64,000 nt of DNA, taken from assembly GCF_000224785.1 (NCBI RefSeq), contig NZ_AGAV01000025.1:62001-126000 (forward strand). Direction: 5' to 3'. Of the stretch, positions 42,501 to 52,080 are shown piece after piece (position 1 is the stretch's first letter; each line of letters starts with the position of its first letter). Source of the stretch: Lentibacillus jeotgali. Lineage in GTDB: Bacteria; Bacillota; Bacilli; Bacillales; Amphibacillaceae. The position numbers and the translations under genes are program-made. Below the pieces are notes generated by a model. That model saw nothing but the letters and a program-made list of their open reading frames with translations. It was not told the origin of the DNA and made no database searches.

Positions 42501-44926
42501 TGTTTGTATCACTAAACTGGCTGAAAAACTACGTCGATATCAGTTCAATCAGCTCTGAGGAACTGGCCGAAAAAATAACGAAGACCGGTATCGAAGTCGA
42601 TGGCATTGAGTATATTGCTGAAAAAAGCAGTGATGTTGTTGTCGGGTACGTTGAGTTATGCGAACAGCATCCCAATGCTGATAAATTAAGCCTATGCCAG
42701 GTTGATGCCGGCGACCAACAATTGCGGATTGTCTGCGGTGCACCGAACATCAGACAGGGTCAGAAAGTGGCTGTGGCCAAACCCGGCGCCGTCCTCCCAA
42801 ATAATTTTAAGATAAAAAAAGTTAAACTCCGCGGTGTTGAATCCAATGGTATGATTTGTTCACTGCAGGAGCTCGGAATAGACGAGAAATATGTACCGAA
42901 AGACATTTCTGAAGGCATTTTTGTCTTTCCAGATGATGTTACCGTTGGGGAGAGTGTCGAGCCGCTCCTTAATTTAAACGATGCTGTCCTGGAATTCGAT
43001 TTGACGCCAAACCGTGCAGACGCTTTGAGCATGCTCGGTGTTGCATACGAGACAGCAGCTATTCTTAATCAGGAAGTGAAAACGCCGAATGAAGAGATCC
43101 ATCCTACCAGCGAAAAGGCTATGGATTACATTTCAGTCAGCGTTGAAGACCCGGCGTTGAATCCTTATTACGGCGCCTTCATTGCCAAGGATATTGAGAT
43201 TAAGCCGGCACCATTATGGATGCGCAATGCGCTGACTGCTGCCGGAGTACGTCCTATCAATAATGTGGTTGATATTACAAACTATGTTCTGCTCGAGTAT
43301 GGCCAGCCGCTCCATGCTTTTGACTATGATCGGTTTGGCTCTGATCAGGTTGTCACACGGCGTGCAGGGCAAAATGAAAAAATGTTGACACTCGATGGTG
43401 AAGAAAGGACCCTGTCGGATGAGAATCTTGTCATTACTAATGGGAAAGAACCAGTGGCGCTTGCCGGTGTGATGGGTGGTTTAAATACGGAAGTAAGTGA
43501 AGATACAACAACTGTTTTACTTGAGGCTGCCTATTTTGCCCCGACTGCTGTAAGAAAAGCAGTAAGGGATACAGGGTTGCGCAGTGATTCGAGTACGCGA
43601 TTTGAAAAAGGTGTCGATCCAAATCGGGTGGAAGAAGCCGGTTTTCGTGCGTGTCATTTACTTGAAAAATATGCAGGCGCAACCATCCTCGCTGGCCCTG
43701 TTTCATTTGATGAGCTTGACCGCAATGAAGACACAGTAAAAATGGATACGGATGAAATAAATAAGCGGCTAGGTACAGTGATCACAGAAGATGAAATTGT
43801 TTCAATTTTAAATAGGTTGCAGTTTTCATTTGAGCAGGATAATTCGAAATTTATTGTCCATGTTCCGACCCGGCGCGGCGATATTACGATTTTCGAGGAT
43901 ATGCTGGAAGAAATCGCGCGTATTTATGGATATGACAATCTGCCGTTCACACTTCCTCGAGGAGCTTCACAAACCGGCGGATTAACGGACAAACAGCAAT
44001 TGAAACGCGAGGTTAAAAACTACCTGGAGAGCACTGGGCTGATGGAGACAATCACTTATTCACTTACTGATGATGCGATGATTGATCGGCTGATCAGTCC
44101 GGAACTGGAGGAAAAACATCCAAATCCCGTTAAACTCGCAATGCCGATGAGCGAGGATCATAAATATCTGCGATTAAGCATCTTGCCTGAATTGCTGAAA
44201 TCACTGGCACATAATCGTGCACGCACACAAACTGACATCCACTATTATGAGCTAGGGAATGTGTTTATTACTGATGAAAAAGCTATGACACGCCAACCCG
44301 AGGAAGAATTGCGCTTAGCGGGTGCGCTTACCGGACTTTGGGTCTCCCATCCATGGCAGCAGGAGAAAAAGCAGGTAGACTTTTATTTGGCTAAAGGGAT
44401 TGTAGAGGGGCTCTTCGATTACCTGGATATTCCGGTCAGTTTTGAAAAGGCCAAATTGACTGACATGCATCCGGGCCGATGTGCCACGATTTCAATAAAC
44501 GACCGGTTTGTCGGAGTCTTGGGGCAAGTGCATCCGACATTGGAAAAATCAATGAATCTAAAGGAAACGTATGTGTTTGACATTGACATGGAAGCTGTTC
44601 TGACAGCATATACCAACACACCTGGCTACAGGCCGATACCTAAATATCCGTCAGTCGAAAGAGATATTGCCTTCATTGTAGATGAAGATGTTCAGGCGGG
44701 TGATATTAAAGAGACGATTAAAGAAACCGGAGCTCCGCTGGTGAAAAATGTACAGGTTTTTGACGTCTATAAAGGTGAGAATTTACCTGAAGGCAAGAAA
44801 TCAATTGCGTACAGTCTGCGTTATCAAGACCCGGAAAAAACGCTTAAAGATGTTGAGGTTGAACAATCCTATCAAGAAATTGTCGGTGCGGTTAATGAGA
44901 AGTTCAATGCATTTGTAAGATCATAA
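42500..44926 (+). CDS. pheT: Phenylalanyl-tRNA synthetase beta subunit
   Basis: Large subunit, 808 residues, of the Phe-tRNA synthetase. In order: an EMAP-II-like tRNA-binding domain (about 40-155, VVVGYVELCEQHPNADKLSLCQVDAG), B3/B4 editing domain (about 205-395, RPINNVVDITNYVLLEYGQPLHAFD), B5 domain (about 400-475), a degenerate class II core, and the C-terminal anticodon-binding fold (PKYPSVERDIAFIVDEDVQAGDIKETI). It is translationally coupled to pheS and closed by a strong terminator. Confidence 0.97.
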   Translation: MFVSLNWLKNYVDISSISSEELAEKITKTGIEVDGIEYIAEKSSDVVVGYVELCEQHPNADKLSLCQVDAGDQQLRIVCGAPNIRQGQKVAVAKPGAVLPNNFKIKKVKLRGVESNGMICSLQELGIDEKYVPKDISEGIFVFPDDVTVGESVEPLLNLNDAVLEFDLTPNRADALSMLGVAYETAAILNQEVKTPNEEIHPTSEKAMDYISVSVEDPALNPYYGAFIAKDIEIKPAPLWMRNALTAAGVRPINNVVDITNYVLLEYGQPLHAFDYDRFGSDQVVTRRAGQNEKMLTLDGEERTLSDENLVITNGKEPVALAGVMGGLNTEVSEDTTTVLLEAAYFAPTAVRKAVRDTGLRSDSSTRFEKGVDPNRVEEAGFRACHLLEKYAGATILAGPVSFDELDRNEDTVKMDTDEINKRLGTVITEDEIVSILNRLQFSFEQDNSKFIVHVPTRRGDITIFEDMLEEIARIYGYDNLPFTLPRGASQTGGLTDKQQLKREVKNYLESTGLMETITYSLTDDAMIDRLISPELEEKHPNPVKLAMPMSEDHKYLRLSILPELLKSLAHNRARTQTDIHYYELGNVFITDEKAMTRQPEEELRLAGALTGLWVSHPWQQEKKQVDFYLAKGIVEGLFDYLDIPVSFEKAKLTDMHPGRCATISINDRFVGVLGQVHPTLEKSMNLKETYVFDIDMEAVLTAYTNTPGYRPIPKYPSVERDIAFIVDEDVQAGDIKETIKETGAPLVKNVQVFDVYKGENLPEGKKSIAYSLRYQDPEKTLKDVEVEQSYQEIVGAVNEKFNAFVRS

Positions 44927-44936
44927 TTTTGAAAAG

Positions 44937-44971
44937 GAGCAAGCACCCTGATCCGGTGCTTGCTCTTTCTT
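44937..44971 (+). terminator. Terminator after pheT
   Basis: GAGCAAGCACC (44937-44947) and GGTGCTTGCTC (44955-44965) pair perfectly over seven bases and are followed by TTTCTT. Confidence 0.88.
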
Positions 44972-44992
44972 ATCCAGCTAAAGTACGGTGGC

Positions 44993-45065
44993 TAAATGCC
45001 CCTCAATGCCCAATTCTGTTCAACTAACATACAGTGGGAAAACGCCTCACTGAATGAAGTTCCCT
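44993..45065 (+). repeat. Dispersed hairpin repeat, copy C (pheT-rnhC)
   Basis: CATACAGTGGG (45028-45038) faces CCTCACTGAATG (45045-45056). The lead-in AATTCTGTTCAACTAA matches copies A and B. It sits between convergent pheT and rnhC, just before the rnhC stop codon. Confidence 0.65.
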
Positions 45066-45995
45066 CTATAGACGGTTTAATGCCTTTTTGGTATTTGCAA
45101 AATGTGTTTTGGCATACGCGTCCAGCTCTTGCCGGCCTTTAGATTTGATGAGGCGGACAGCGGCCTGATCAACCTTTCCAGACGCCCCTTTTGGAAGTGT
45201 GAACCCTGCTGCTTTGGATAACTGGTCCATTTCTTTCAAAAAGCTGGTCCTGGCAATAATGGAAGCAGCGGCTACTGAAATGGAATAACTTTCCGCTTTT
45301 GTCATGAAATATGTTCTGGCATGCAGTTGTTCATTTTCAGCTGAAATATGGCGTTTATAGACTGCCGGCTCACAGAACTGGTCTATTAATATGCCTTCTG
45401 ATACAGCAGAATTTATTTTGCCTTTGACATTTGAAATCGCATGATGATGAAGCATTGCTTTCATCTTCCCTTGTGACCAGCCGCGTTTTTGCAGTTTGTT
45501 ATACTTTTCATTTCGCAGCACTAAAAGGGAATAGGGCATATCAAGCGTCAAAATATTTTCTGCTATTTGACGGATTGAATTATCAGAAAGGTTTTTGGAA
45601 TCTTTTACACCCAGTTCTTTCAGCAGTGTAATTTGGTCTTCTTTGACAAAAACGGCTGCTGTGGTTATAGGACCGAAAAAATCACCCGTTCCTGCTTCAT
45701 CGGAACCGATATGACTGCCGGTTAAAAGTGCCTCCGGCGGGGCGAATGAATTTTTCTTTTCAGTTTTTTTCGGCTTTTTCGGGGTTGCTTGCTTTCCGTC
45801 AGTCCACTTTTCTGCCTCAGCTTCGGGGTGGCTCCCCTGGAATAATACTTTTCCGGATTTATAGGCGGTGATAACTGCATTTGGTGTTTTGGCGCGGAAA
45901 ACAGCCCCTTGAGGAGTTGCTTGCAGCGTTTTTGTATAATATCTTTTCATTGTTTCAATTGTTTCAGGCGACAGTTTATGTACTTGTTGTGGCAT
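45066..45995 (-). CDS. rnhC: Ribonuclease HIII
   Basis: Cleaves the RNA strand of RNA-DNA hybrids. The 309-residue enzyme has the N-terminal TBP-like substrate-binding domain (MPQQVHKLSPETIETMKRYYTKTLQ, about 1-75) that separates HIII from HII. A basic linker (KKPKKTEKK) follows, then the catalytic domain with Asp99-Glu100 in GSDEAGTGDFFGPI, GVKDSKNLSD and a further acidic site in ILIDQFCEP. Oriented against its neighbours and followed by hairpin-repeat copy C. A 200-base gap to zapA shows no clear element beyond weak AT-rich promoter-like sequence. Confidence 0.95.
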   Translation of the reverse strand: MPQQVHKLSPETIETMKRYYTKTLQATPQGAVFRAKTPNAVITAYKSGKVLFQGSHPEAEAEKWTDGKQATPKKPKKTEKKNSFAPPEALLTGSHIGSDEAGTGDFFGPITTAAVFVKEDQITLLKELGVKDSKNLSDNSIRQIAENILTLDMPYSLLVLRNEKYNKLQKRGWSQGKMKAMLHHHAISNVKGKINSAVSEGILIDQFCEPAVYKRHISAENEQLHARTYFMTKAESYSISVAAASIIARTSFLKEMDQLSKAAGFTLPKGASGKVDQAAVRLIKSKGRQELDAYAKTHFANTKKALNRL

Positions 45996-46197
45996 ACTGA
46001 TCCTCCAGTCAACGAACTAGATAAACTATAGCAAATCAGGAGTTATAATGGCAACAATCTGTTTTGGATTTCCCGATTGCTAGTCTTTGTGTTACTATAT
46101 AGTGGACTATTTTAAACGGTAGAAACTCAATAGTTATTACTGATTTTTAACTTAAGGCAAACAGTTTTTCCCGAAAAAATACAGGAGGGTGTCGCGT

Positions 46198-46461
46198 GTG
46201 GCACAAAATGATAAAACACGGATAACAGTTGAGATATATAATAAGAACTACACGATTGTCGGAGAAGAAGATTCAAACCATGTCAATCTGGTAGCCAGTC
46301 AGGTCGATCAGAAAATGCGTGACATTCATAGTGCGAATCAGCAGCTGACAACGGCTGAATTGGCTGTATTAACTGCGGTTAATACAATGAATGATTACAT
46401 GAAATTGAAGGAAGAGTATGCAGCACTGATTGGATCACAAAATAAAAAAAAGGATAAATAG
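46198..46461 (+). CDS. zapA: Cell division protein ZapA
   Basis: An 87-residue FtsZ-ring stabiliser. The N-terminal beta segment (KTRITVEIYNKNYTIVGEEDSNHVNLVASQVDQKMRDIH) is followed by a coiled-coil helix (LTTAELAVLTAVNTMNDYMKLKEEYAAL) that drives dimer and tetramer formation. GTG 46198 is chosen: AGGAGGGTG lies six bases upstream, whereas GTG 46189 is within that site. cvpA begins three bases after the stop, as in B. subtilis (zapA-yshB). Confidence 0.9.
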   Translation: MAQNDKTRITVEIYNKNYTIVGEEDSNHVNLVASQVDQKMRDIHSANQQLTTAELAVLTAVNTMNDYMKLKEEYAALIGSQNKKKDK

Positions 46462-46464
46462 CAG

Positions 46465-47022
46465 ATGATAGACTTTATTTTAATCATATTACTAATTTTT
46501 GGCTTTTTCATCGGCCTGAAACGAGGGTTTATTTTACAGGTTTTCCATTTGACTGGATTTATTGCCGCCTTCATTGTTGCCGCTTTATACTACGATAAAC
46601 TGGCACCTCAGCTGGCGTTATGGATACCATACCCCGAATTGGATGATAGCAGTGCATGGGCGGATTTTTTGCAAGCTATCCCCCTTGAAGGTACTTTTTA
46701 CAGTGCGATAGCGTTTGCCATTATCTTTTTCGCTGTGAAGATACTTCTTCAGATACTTGCCTCGATGCTTGATTTTGTCGCTGAATTGCCGATCTTGCAT
46801 TTACTTAATAGAATACTCGGGTCCATTCTAGGCTTTGTCGAGGTATATTTAATATTATTTATCGTGTTATATATATTGGCATTGACACCATTAGCTGTAA
46901 TTCAATCATGGATCAATGATTCATTTATAGCATTGTTTATTATTGAGCATACCCCCGTTTTATCCGAACAGATTAAAGCGTTATGGTCGACCGGCATGGA
47001 TGAATTAATTAACGCCGATTGA
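46465..47022 (+). CDS. yshB: CvpA family membrane protein
   Basis: A 185-residue protein with four membrane helices: [65 protein letters not shown] and ILGSILGFVEVYLILFIVLYILAL. The FxxGxxRG-like motif in helix one and its length are those of the CvpA/colicin V production family. The E. coli member is linked to bile and colicin phenotypes; the Gram-positive role is unknown. Co-transcribed with zapA by spacing. The 164 bases to polX contain a GTACG/CGTAC hairpin and a TATACT-type -10 box. Confidence 0.85.
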   Translation: MIDFILIILLIFGFFIGLKRGFILQVFHLTGFIAAFIVAALYYDKLAPQLALWIPYPELDDSSAWADFLQAIPLEGTFYSAIAFAIIFFAVKILLQILASMLDFVAELPILHLLNRILGSILGFVEVYLILFIVLYILALTPLAVIQSWINDSFIALFIIEHTPVLSEQIKALWSTGMDELINAD

Positions 47023-47186
47023 CGTGACATGGCTGGTTCATAGGCAGTACGGTTGTATGTTTCGTACAATGCATATAGCCCGGGGCATGAATCGGTCTTT
47101 TTTCGTGTTGAGGCAGATATGCTTTTTTTTGGAAAAAGCGTCCCCTGAATAAAGCTTTTATACTATACTGAAACAGGTGGTTAATA

Positions 47187-48908
47187 ATGGCCGTGAATAA
47201 AAAAGATGTGATTAAATTGTTGGAAAAAATAGCTGTTTACTTGGAGCTGAAAGGGGAAAATCCCTGCAAAATATCGGCTTACCGAAAAGCTTCCCAGGCA
47301 CTGGAACGGGATGATCGATCGATTGCAGCTATCGATGATTTCACTAAAATCAAGGGAATTGGCAATGGGACGGCTTCTGTCATCACAGAATATATCCAAC
47401 ACGAATCTTCGGAGACACTCAGTCAGCTGGAAAATGAAATTCCGGCAGGGTTAATCCCGCTTCTGGACTTGCCCGGACTGGGCGGTAAAAAACTGGCCAA
47501 GCTTTATCAGGAGCTTAATATCACGGATGCTGACTCACTTAAAAAGGCGTGTGAAAAGAAAGAAGTTGAGCAACTTGAAGGCTTCGGAAAAAAATCAGCT
47601 GAAAAAATCCTGACGGCACTGGCGGAAGCAAATGAACGCCCCGAGCGCTTACCGATTGCAACCATGTTGCCGCTTGCCGAGGAAATTGAAGATTACTTGG
47701 AAACAATACCGGAGATCCAGGACTATTCGCGTGCCGGAAGTCTGAGAAGAATGCGTGAGACGGTTAAGGATATTGATTATATTATTGCATCTGACAATCC
47801 TTCAGCGGTTCGTGACCGTCTGCTTGAGTTGGAAAGGGTAAAAGAAGTGATTGCACAGGGGGAAACAAAAGTATCGGTCACTCTGGAAGATGTCTATGAT
47901 ATAAACGTGGACTTCAGGATAGTTGAACCGGTTGAATTTGCCTCGACATTGCATCATTTCACCGGATCAAAGGATCATAATGTCGCAATGCGGCAGCTAG
48001 CCAAGTCAAAAGGTGAGAAAATTAACGAATATGGTGTTGAGGTTGAGGAGACTGGTGAGACGCTGACATTTAAGAGTGAACGGGAATTTTTTGATCACTT
48101 TGACTTACATTATATCCCGCCGGAAGTACGGGAAAACACCGGTGAAGTCGAGACCTATCGCGAGCCGGTTCCCTTAGTTGAGTTAGAAGATATCCGGGGT
48201 GATTTGCATATGCATACGACCTGGAGTGACGGCGGACAATCATTGGAAGAGATGGTGAACCAGGCTCGTTTGAAAAAATACGATTATATCACCATTACAG
48301 ATCATTCCAAGTATTTACGCGTTGCAAACGGGTTAAATGAAACCAGATTGCGGAAACAGCGTGATGCAATTGCTGAATTAAATGAAAAATATCATGACAT
48401 ACACATTTTTGCCGGTGTTGAAATGGATATTCTGCCTGATGGGTCACTTGATTTCAGCGATGAATTTTTGCAGGAGATGGATTTTGTAATTGGTGCGATT
48501 CATTCAAGCTTTAATCAGTCACGGGAAAAAATCATGCAACGGCTGAATGCTGCACTTGATAATCCGTATGTCTCGTTGATTGCCCACCCGACCGGTAGAC
48601 TAATCGGGCGGCGTGAAGGCTATAGAGCCGACGTTGAGCAGTTGATCGAACGTGCCAAAGCAACTGATACAGCACTGGAAATCAATGCGAATCCAAACAG
48701 ACTTGATCTTTCCAGTGAATGGGTACAGAAAGCACAGGAAGCGGGTGTTAAGCTTGCCATTAATACAGATGCCCACGATTATTTTATGCTTGAGCATATG
48801 AAGTATGGCGTTGGCACTGCGCGAAAAGGCTGGATAAGAAAAGACACAGTTTTAAATACCTGGTCCAAACAGAAACTTATGGACTTTATGAATCGTACAA
48901 GAAAATGA
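47187..48908 (+). CDS. polX: DNA polymerase/3'-5' exonuclease PolX
   Basis: Family X repair polymerase of 573 residues. It has an N-terminal helix-hairpin-helix region (KDVIKLLEKIAVYLELKGENPCKISAYRKA, FTKIKGIGNGTASVITEYI, LPGLGGKKLAKLYQELN). The Pol beta-like palm follows with the metal site in GSLRRMRETVKDIDYIIASD and VDFRIVEP, about residues 185-260. A C-terminal PHP domain (about 335-573, GDLHMHTTWSDGGQSLEEM, TITDHSKYLRVANGL, GVEMDILPDGSLDF, AHPTGRLIGRREGY, INTDAHD) supplies the Mn-dependent exonuclease. ATG 47187 follows AGGTGG. mutS2 follows after 59 bases. Confidence 0.95.
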   Translation: MAVNKKDVIKLLEKIAVYLELKGENPCKISAYRKASQALERDDRSIAAIDDFTKIKGIGNGTASVITEYIQHESSETLSQLENEIPAGLIPLLDLPGLGGKKLAKLYQELNITDADSLKKACEKKEVEQLEGFGKKSAEKILTALAEANERPERLPIATMLPLAEEIEDYLETIPEIQDYSRAGSLRRMRETVKDIDYIIASDNPSAVRDRLLELERVKEVIAQGETKVSVTLEDVYDINVDFRIVEPVEFASTLHHFTGSKDHNVAMRQLAKSKGEKINEYGVEVEETGETLTFKSEREFFDHFDLHYIPPEVRENTGEVETYREPVPLVELEDIRGDLHMHTTWSDGGQSLEEMVNQARLKKYDYITITDHSKYLRVANGLNETRLRKQRDAIAELNEKYHDIHIFAGVEMDILPDGSLDFSDEFLQEMDFVIGAIHSSFNQSREKIMQRLNAALDNPYVSLIAHPTGRLIGRREGYRADVEQLIERAKATDTALEINANPNRLDLSSEWVQKAQEAGVKLAINTDAHDYFMLEHMKYGVGTARKGWIRKDTVLNTWSKQKLMDFMNRTRK

Positions 48909-48967
48909 TACGTATGAAATTGCGATGATCACAGAGTGCTTGGAGCCACATGAAGGAGATAATCCTG

Positions 48968-51310
48968 ATGAACGAACGAATACTTAAGGCATTGGAATTC
49001 AACAAGATAATAGAACAATTAAAAAGCCAGGCGGAAACGTCGGTCGGAAAAGAATTGGCTTCACAGCTTAAGCCTTCCTCGGATGCAGCCGATGTAAGGG
49101 AAATGCAGGCTGAAACTGATGAAGCAAGTCAAATTCTTCGGCTAAATCTGACCATTCCGCTGGGCGGGGTAGCCGACATCCGTGCTGCTGTTAAGCGAAG
49201 TGTGATTGGCGGCGTTCTGACAGCCGGTGAATGTCTTGATGTTGCCAGCACCTTATACGGGGGGCGTCAGGCTAAAAACTTTTTAGGAAAAATGGAAGAA
49301 GATTTGCCGATTTTAAAGGGTCTTGCGGAAAAAATCATATCGTTGCGCAAACTGGAAACAGACATCAACAGCTGTATTGATGACAGAGGCAATGTCATGG
49401 ATAGTGCGTCTGTTAAATTACGGAGTATCCGTTCTTCCATCCGAACTTACGAAAGCAGGGTGCGCGATAAACTGGACAGCTATACGAAATCGCAAAGCAA
49501 GATGTTATCGGATGCCATCATCACGATCCGCAATGACCGTTATGTTCTTCCGGTGAAACAGGAGTATCGCGGGGCTATCGGCGGAATCGTCCATGATCAG
49601 TCAGCTTCAGGTGCGACACTGTTTATGGAACCAAAGGCAGTCGTTGATTTGAATAACCAGCTCCAGGAAGCAAAAGTAAACGAAAAGAAGGAAATTGAAC
49701 GGATTCTTCGCGAATTGAGTGGAAAAATTGCTGATGATGAAGCGATTCTTACCGAGAATGTTACCGTTTTGGCCAAAATTGATTTCATTACAGCGAGAGC
49801 AAAACTGGGCAGAGGAATGAAAGCTGCCATGCCTGCTATCAATGATAATGGCATTATCAATGTCAAACAGGCGCGCCACCCGCTGATCCCTGATGACGAG
49901 GTTGTCTCCAATGATGTTGTCCTCGGGAAGGATTATACATCAATCGTTATAACCGGGCCTAACACAGGCGGTAAAACCGTTACTTTGAAAATGATCGGGT
50001 TGTTTACACTAATGGCCCAATCCGGGTTGCAAATTCCTGCTGCTGATGGATGTGAAATGGCAGTTTTTGACGACGTTTTTGCTGATATCGGTGATGAACA
50101 GTCGATCGAGCAAAATTTAAGTACTTTCTCCTCGCACATGATCAATATCGTTTCGATATTAAGCGGGATAGATGATAAATCCCTGGTTTTATTTGATGAA
50201 CTTGGTGCGGGCACAGATCCTCAGGAAGGTGCTGCACTTGCCATGTCCATTCTGGATGATGTCGTGTCCCGCGGTGCTCGAGTTGTGGCGACAACACATT
50301 ATCCGGAATTAAAAGCTTATGGCTTTAATCGTGACAATGTTATCAATGCGTCAGTCGAATTCGATGTGGAAACATTACAGCCTACTTACCGGTTATTGAT
50401 TGGTGTGCCCGGCAGAAGTAACGCTTTTGAAATAGCAGGACGGCTTGGGCTTGCTCAATCGATTATCGACCGGGCGAAAAATCAGGTTGGTGTGAATTCC
50501 GAAAGTGTTGAGAATATGATTGCTTCACTCGAGCAGTCCCGGCGTCAGGCCGAAGCCGATTACGAGGAAGCACACGAGATCTTGCAGGAAAGTGAAGAGT
50601 TGCGCAACGATCTCATAAAAGCATGGCAGCAGTACGAAAATAAACGGGAAGACTTATATAAAAAAGCAGAGGAAAAAGCTGACAAGGCATTACAGAAAGC
50701 CCGAGATGAAGCGGAAACGATCGTAGATGAAATACGTCATATGAAAACCGATGCCCAATTAAAAGAACATGAATGGATTGAAGCCCGAAAGATGCTTGAA
50801 GAAGCGCAGCCGAAACTGTCTTCCAAAAAAGCGAATAAACCCAAACAACAACCAAATACTGCAAAGGAATTTAAACCTGGTGATGAAATTAAGTTACTGT
50901 CTGCGAATCAGCAGGGAACCATTCTTGAAAAACTGAATGAGAATGAATATTTAATTCAAGTTGGCATCATGAAAGTGCAAGTGAAGCGCAGTGAAATACA
51001 GCTTATCAAACATAAAAGCTCTGTAACCGAAAAACCGCTCGCGACAGTTAAGGGCTCAAGCTTCCATGTTAAAACTGAACTGGATCTGCGCGGCGAGCGT
51101 TTCGAGGATGCAATGGGGGATTTGGAAAAATATATTGATGACGCATTACTTGCCGGATACCCAAAAGTTTTCATCATACACGGTAAAGGAACCGGCGCAC
51201 TTCGCAAGGGTGTAAAGGAATTCGCAAAAAAGCACACCCGCATCGCGTCAGAGAGGCCGGGATCAACAGGTGAAGGCGGCAGTGGTGTAACAGTTCTTGA
51301 ATTAAAGTAA
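48968..51310 (+). CDS. mutS2: Endonuclease MutS2 / ribosome-rescue ATPase
   Basis: A 780-residue MutS-like ATPase. Coiled-coil lever regions flank an ABC-type ATPase with Walker A at 330-337 (GPNTGGKT), [22 protein letters not shown], Walker [21 protein letters not shown] and the switch histidine [12 protein letters not shown] long charged coiled coil (about 505-625), a KOW-like segment and a C-terminal Smr nuclease domain ([45 protein letters not shown]) complete it. Family members suppress recombination and, in B. subtilis, split collided ribosomes. ATG 48968 follows AAGGAGAT; in-frame ATG 48950 has no ribosome site. Confidence 0.95.
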   Translation: MNERILKALEFNKIIEQLKSQAETSVGKELASQLKPSSDAADVREMQAETDEASQILRLNLTIPLGGVADIRAAVKRSVIGGVLTAGECLDVASTLYGGRQAKNFLGKMEEDLPILKGLAEKIISLRKLETDINSCIDDRGNVMDSASVKLRSIRSSIRTYESRVRDKLDSYTKSQSKMLSDAIITIRNDRYVLPVKQEYRGAIGGIVHDQSASGATLFMEPKAVVDLNNQLQEAKVNEKKEIERILRELSGKIADDEAILTENVTVLAKIDFITARAKLGRGMKAAMPAINDNGIINVKQARHPLIPDDEVVSNDVVLGKDYTSIVITGPNTGGKTVTLKMIGLFTLMAQSGLQIPAADGCEMAVFDDVFADIGDEQSIEQNLSTFSSHMINIVSILSGIDDKSLVLFDELGAGTDPQEGAALAMSILDDVVSRGARVVATTHYPELKAYGFNRDNVINASVEFDVETLQPTYRLLIGVPGRSNAFEIAGRLGLAQSIIDRAKNQVGVNSESVENMIASLEQSRRQAEADYEEAHEILQESEELRNDLIKAWQQYENKREDLYKKAEEKADKALQKARDEAETIVDEIRHMKTDAQLKEHEWIEARKMLEEAQPKLSSKKANKPKQQPNTAKEFKPGDEIKLLSANQQGTILEKLNENEYLIQVGIMKVQVKRSEIQLIKHKSSVTEKPLATVKGSSFHVKTELDLRGERFEDAMGDLEKYIDDALLAGYPKVFIIHGKGTGALRKGVKEFAKKHTRIASERPGSTGEGGSGVTVLELK

Positions 51311-51332
51311 TCGGTAAAGGGGTTCATTTATA

Positions 51333-51746
51333 ATGGCTGGTTTTTGGGAAAATATTTTTGTGGAGACTGCTGCAAGGTACAGTGTTGTCATCCTATGTAC
51401 CATCGTGTTTTTGGCCATATTTGAATTCGTTACATCATACCGTAACTGGCAGGAGATCAAAAAAGGCAATTTGGCAGTGGCTATGGCAACCGGAGGGAAA
51501 ATTTTTGGTATCGCAACGGTTTTCCGGTATTCCATTGAGCATAATGATACGCTAATCGAGAGTATCGGGTGGGGTGCCTTTGGGTTTGTCTTGATGCTGT
51601 TCGGTTATATCATCTTTGAATTTATGACACCATCCATTAATACGGATGAGGAAATCGGGAACGGGAATAAGGCAGTTGGACTCATATCAATGCTTATTTC
51701 CGTTGGTTTATCATTCGTCATCGGAGCGAGTATTGGAGGAGATTAA
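51333..51746 (+). CDS. yshE: DUF350 family membrane protein YshE
   Basis: A 137-residue membrane protein with four hydrophobic segments: YSVVILCTIVFLAIFEFVT, NLAVAMATGGKIFGIATVF, IESIGWGAFGFVLMLFGYIIFEFM and AVGLISMLISVGLSFVIGASIGGD. The repeated layout (a hydrophilic loop then GN.AVG/A) is typical of tandem DUF350 units. The role is unknown. Located after mutS2 as in B. subtilis. Its 3' end overlaps a possible 31-residue reading frame. Confidence 0.82.
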   Translation: MAGFWENIFVETAARYSVVILCTIVFLAIFEFVTSYRNWQEIKKGNLAVAMATGGKIFGIATVFRYSIEHNDTLIESIGWGAFGFVLMLFGYIIFEFMTPSINTDEEIGNGNKAVGLISMLISVGLSFVIGASIGGD

Positions 51747-51828
51747 ACTGTTTCTGGATAAGCTGGCAAAATGGATGTTCATCGTAGCTGTAATATTTAT
51801 GATTGTCGGGGTTGTCTATTTCCTTTAG
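51733..51828 (+). CDS. Possible 31-residue single-span membrane peptide
   Basis: A small frame starting TTG 51733 reads MEEIKLFLDKLAKWMFIV then AVIFMIVGVVYFL: a charged amphipathic head and one strong membrane helix. GGAG (51723-51726) lies six bases before the TTG, and the frame overlaps the end of yshE by 14 bases. The composition is protein-like, whereas the upstream extension of the same frame (to 51646) is not. The TIR element begins immediately after the stop. It may be a real micro-protein or chance; conservation would decide. Confidence 0.35.
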   Translation: MEEIKLFLDKLAKWMFIVAVIFMIVGVVYFL

Positions 51829-51990
51829 AGAAGTTGTTCAAAAAGTCCGGTAAAAATGACACATCGAATTTCGTCGTTGGCTTGTTTCTCCGCTACTCAC
51901 GTATCTAAATGCCATACATTCCGTTGCTCGAAACTGCGCCGCCTCGAACTTCTTGGTCCTTTTTAACTTCCTTTTGAATAAACTCTTAGA
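51829..51990. repeat. TIR element, copy 1 (GTTGTTCAAAAAGTCC family)
   Basis: The 162-base block starts AGAAGTTGTTCAAAAAGTCCGG and ends CCTTTTGAATAAACTCT, giving imperfect inverted ends of about 15 bases. The interior matches the element at 57609 over most of its length (for example TTGGCTTGTTTCTCCGC, TATCTAAATGC and CTCGAAACTG). No coding capacity. It sits between yshE and the lcfA promoter. Confidence 0.75.
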
Positions 51991-52004
51991 AAAAATTTAG
52001 AAAA

Positions 52005-52047
52005 TGAGTGATTAAAGTTTCAAAAAACACTTATTTCTTTGTATAAT
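52005..52047 (+). promoter_or_regulatory. lcfA promoter with degenerate FadR site
   Basis: TTTCAA (52018-52023) and TATAAT (52042-52047) are spaced 18 bases. TGAGTGATTAAAGTTTCA (52005-52022), which overlaps the -35 box, agrees at 13 of 18 positions with the perfect palindrome at 53846-53863. Repression of lcfA by FadR is therefore plausible, though the right half-site is poor. Confidence 0.5.
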
Positions 52048-52080
52048 AGAGATAACCATATTCTCAAAGGAGGAATTTCA

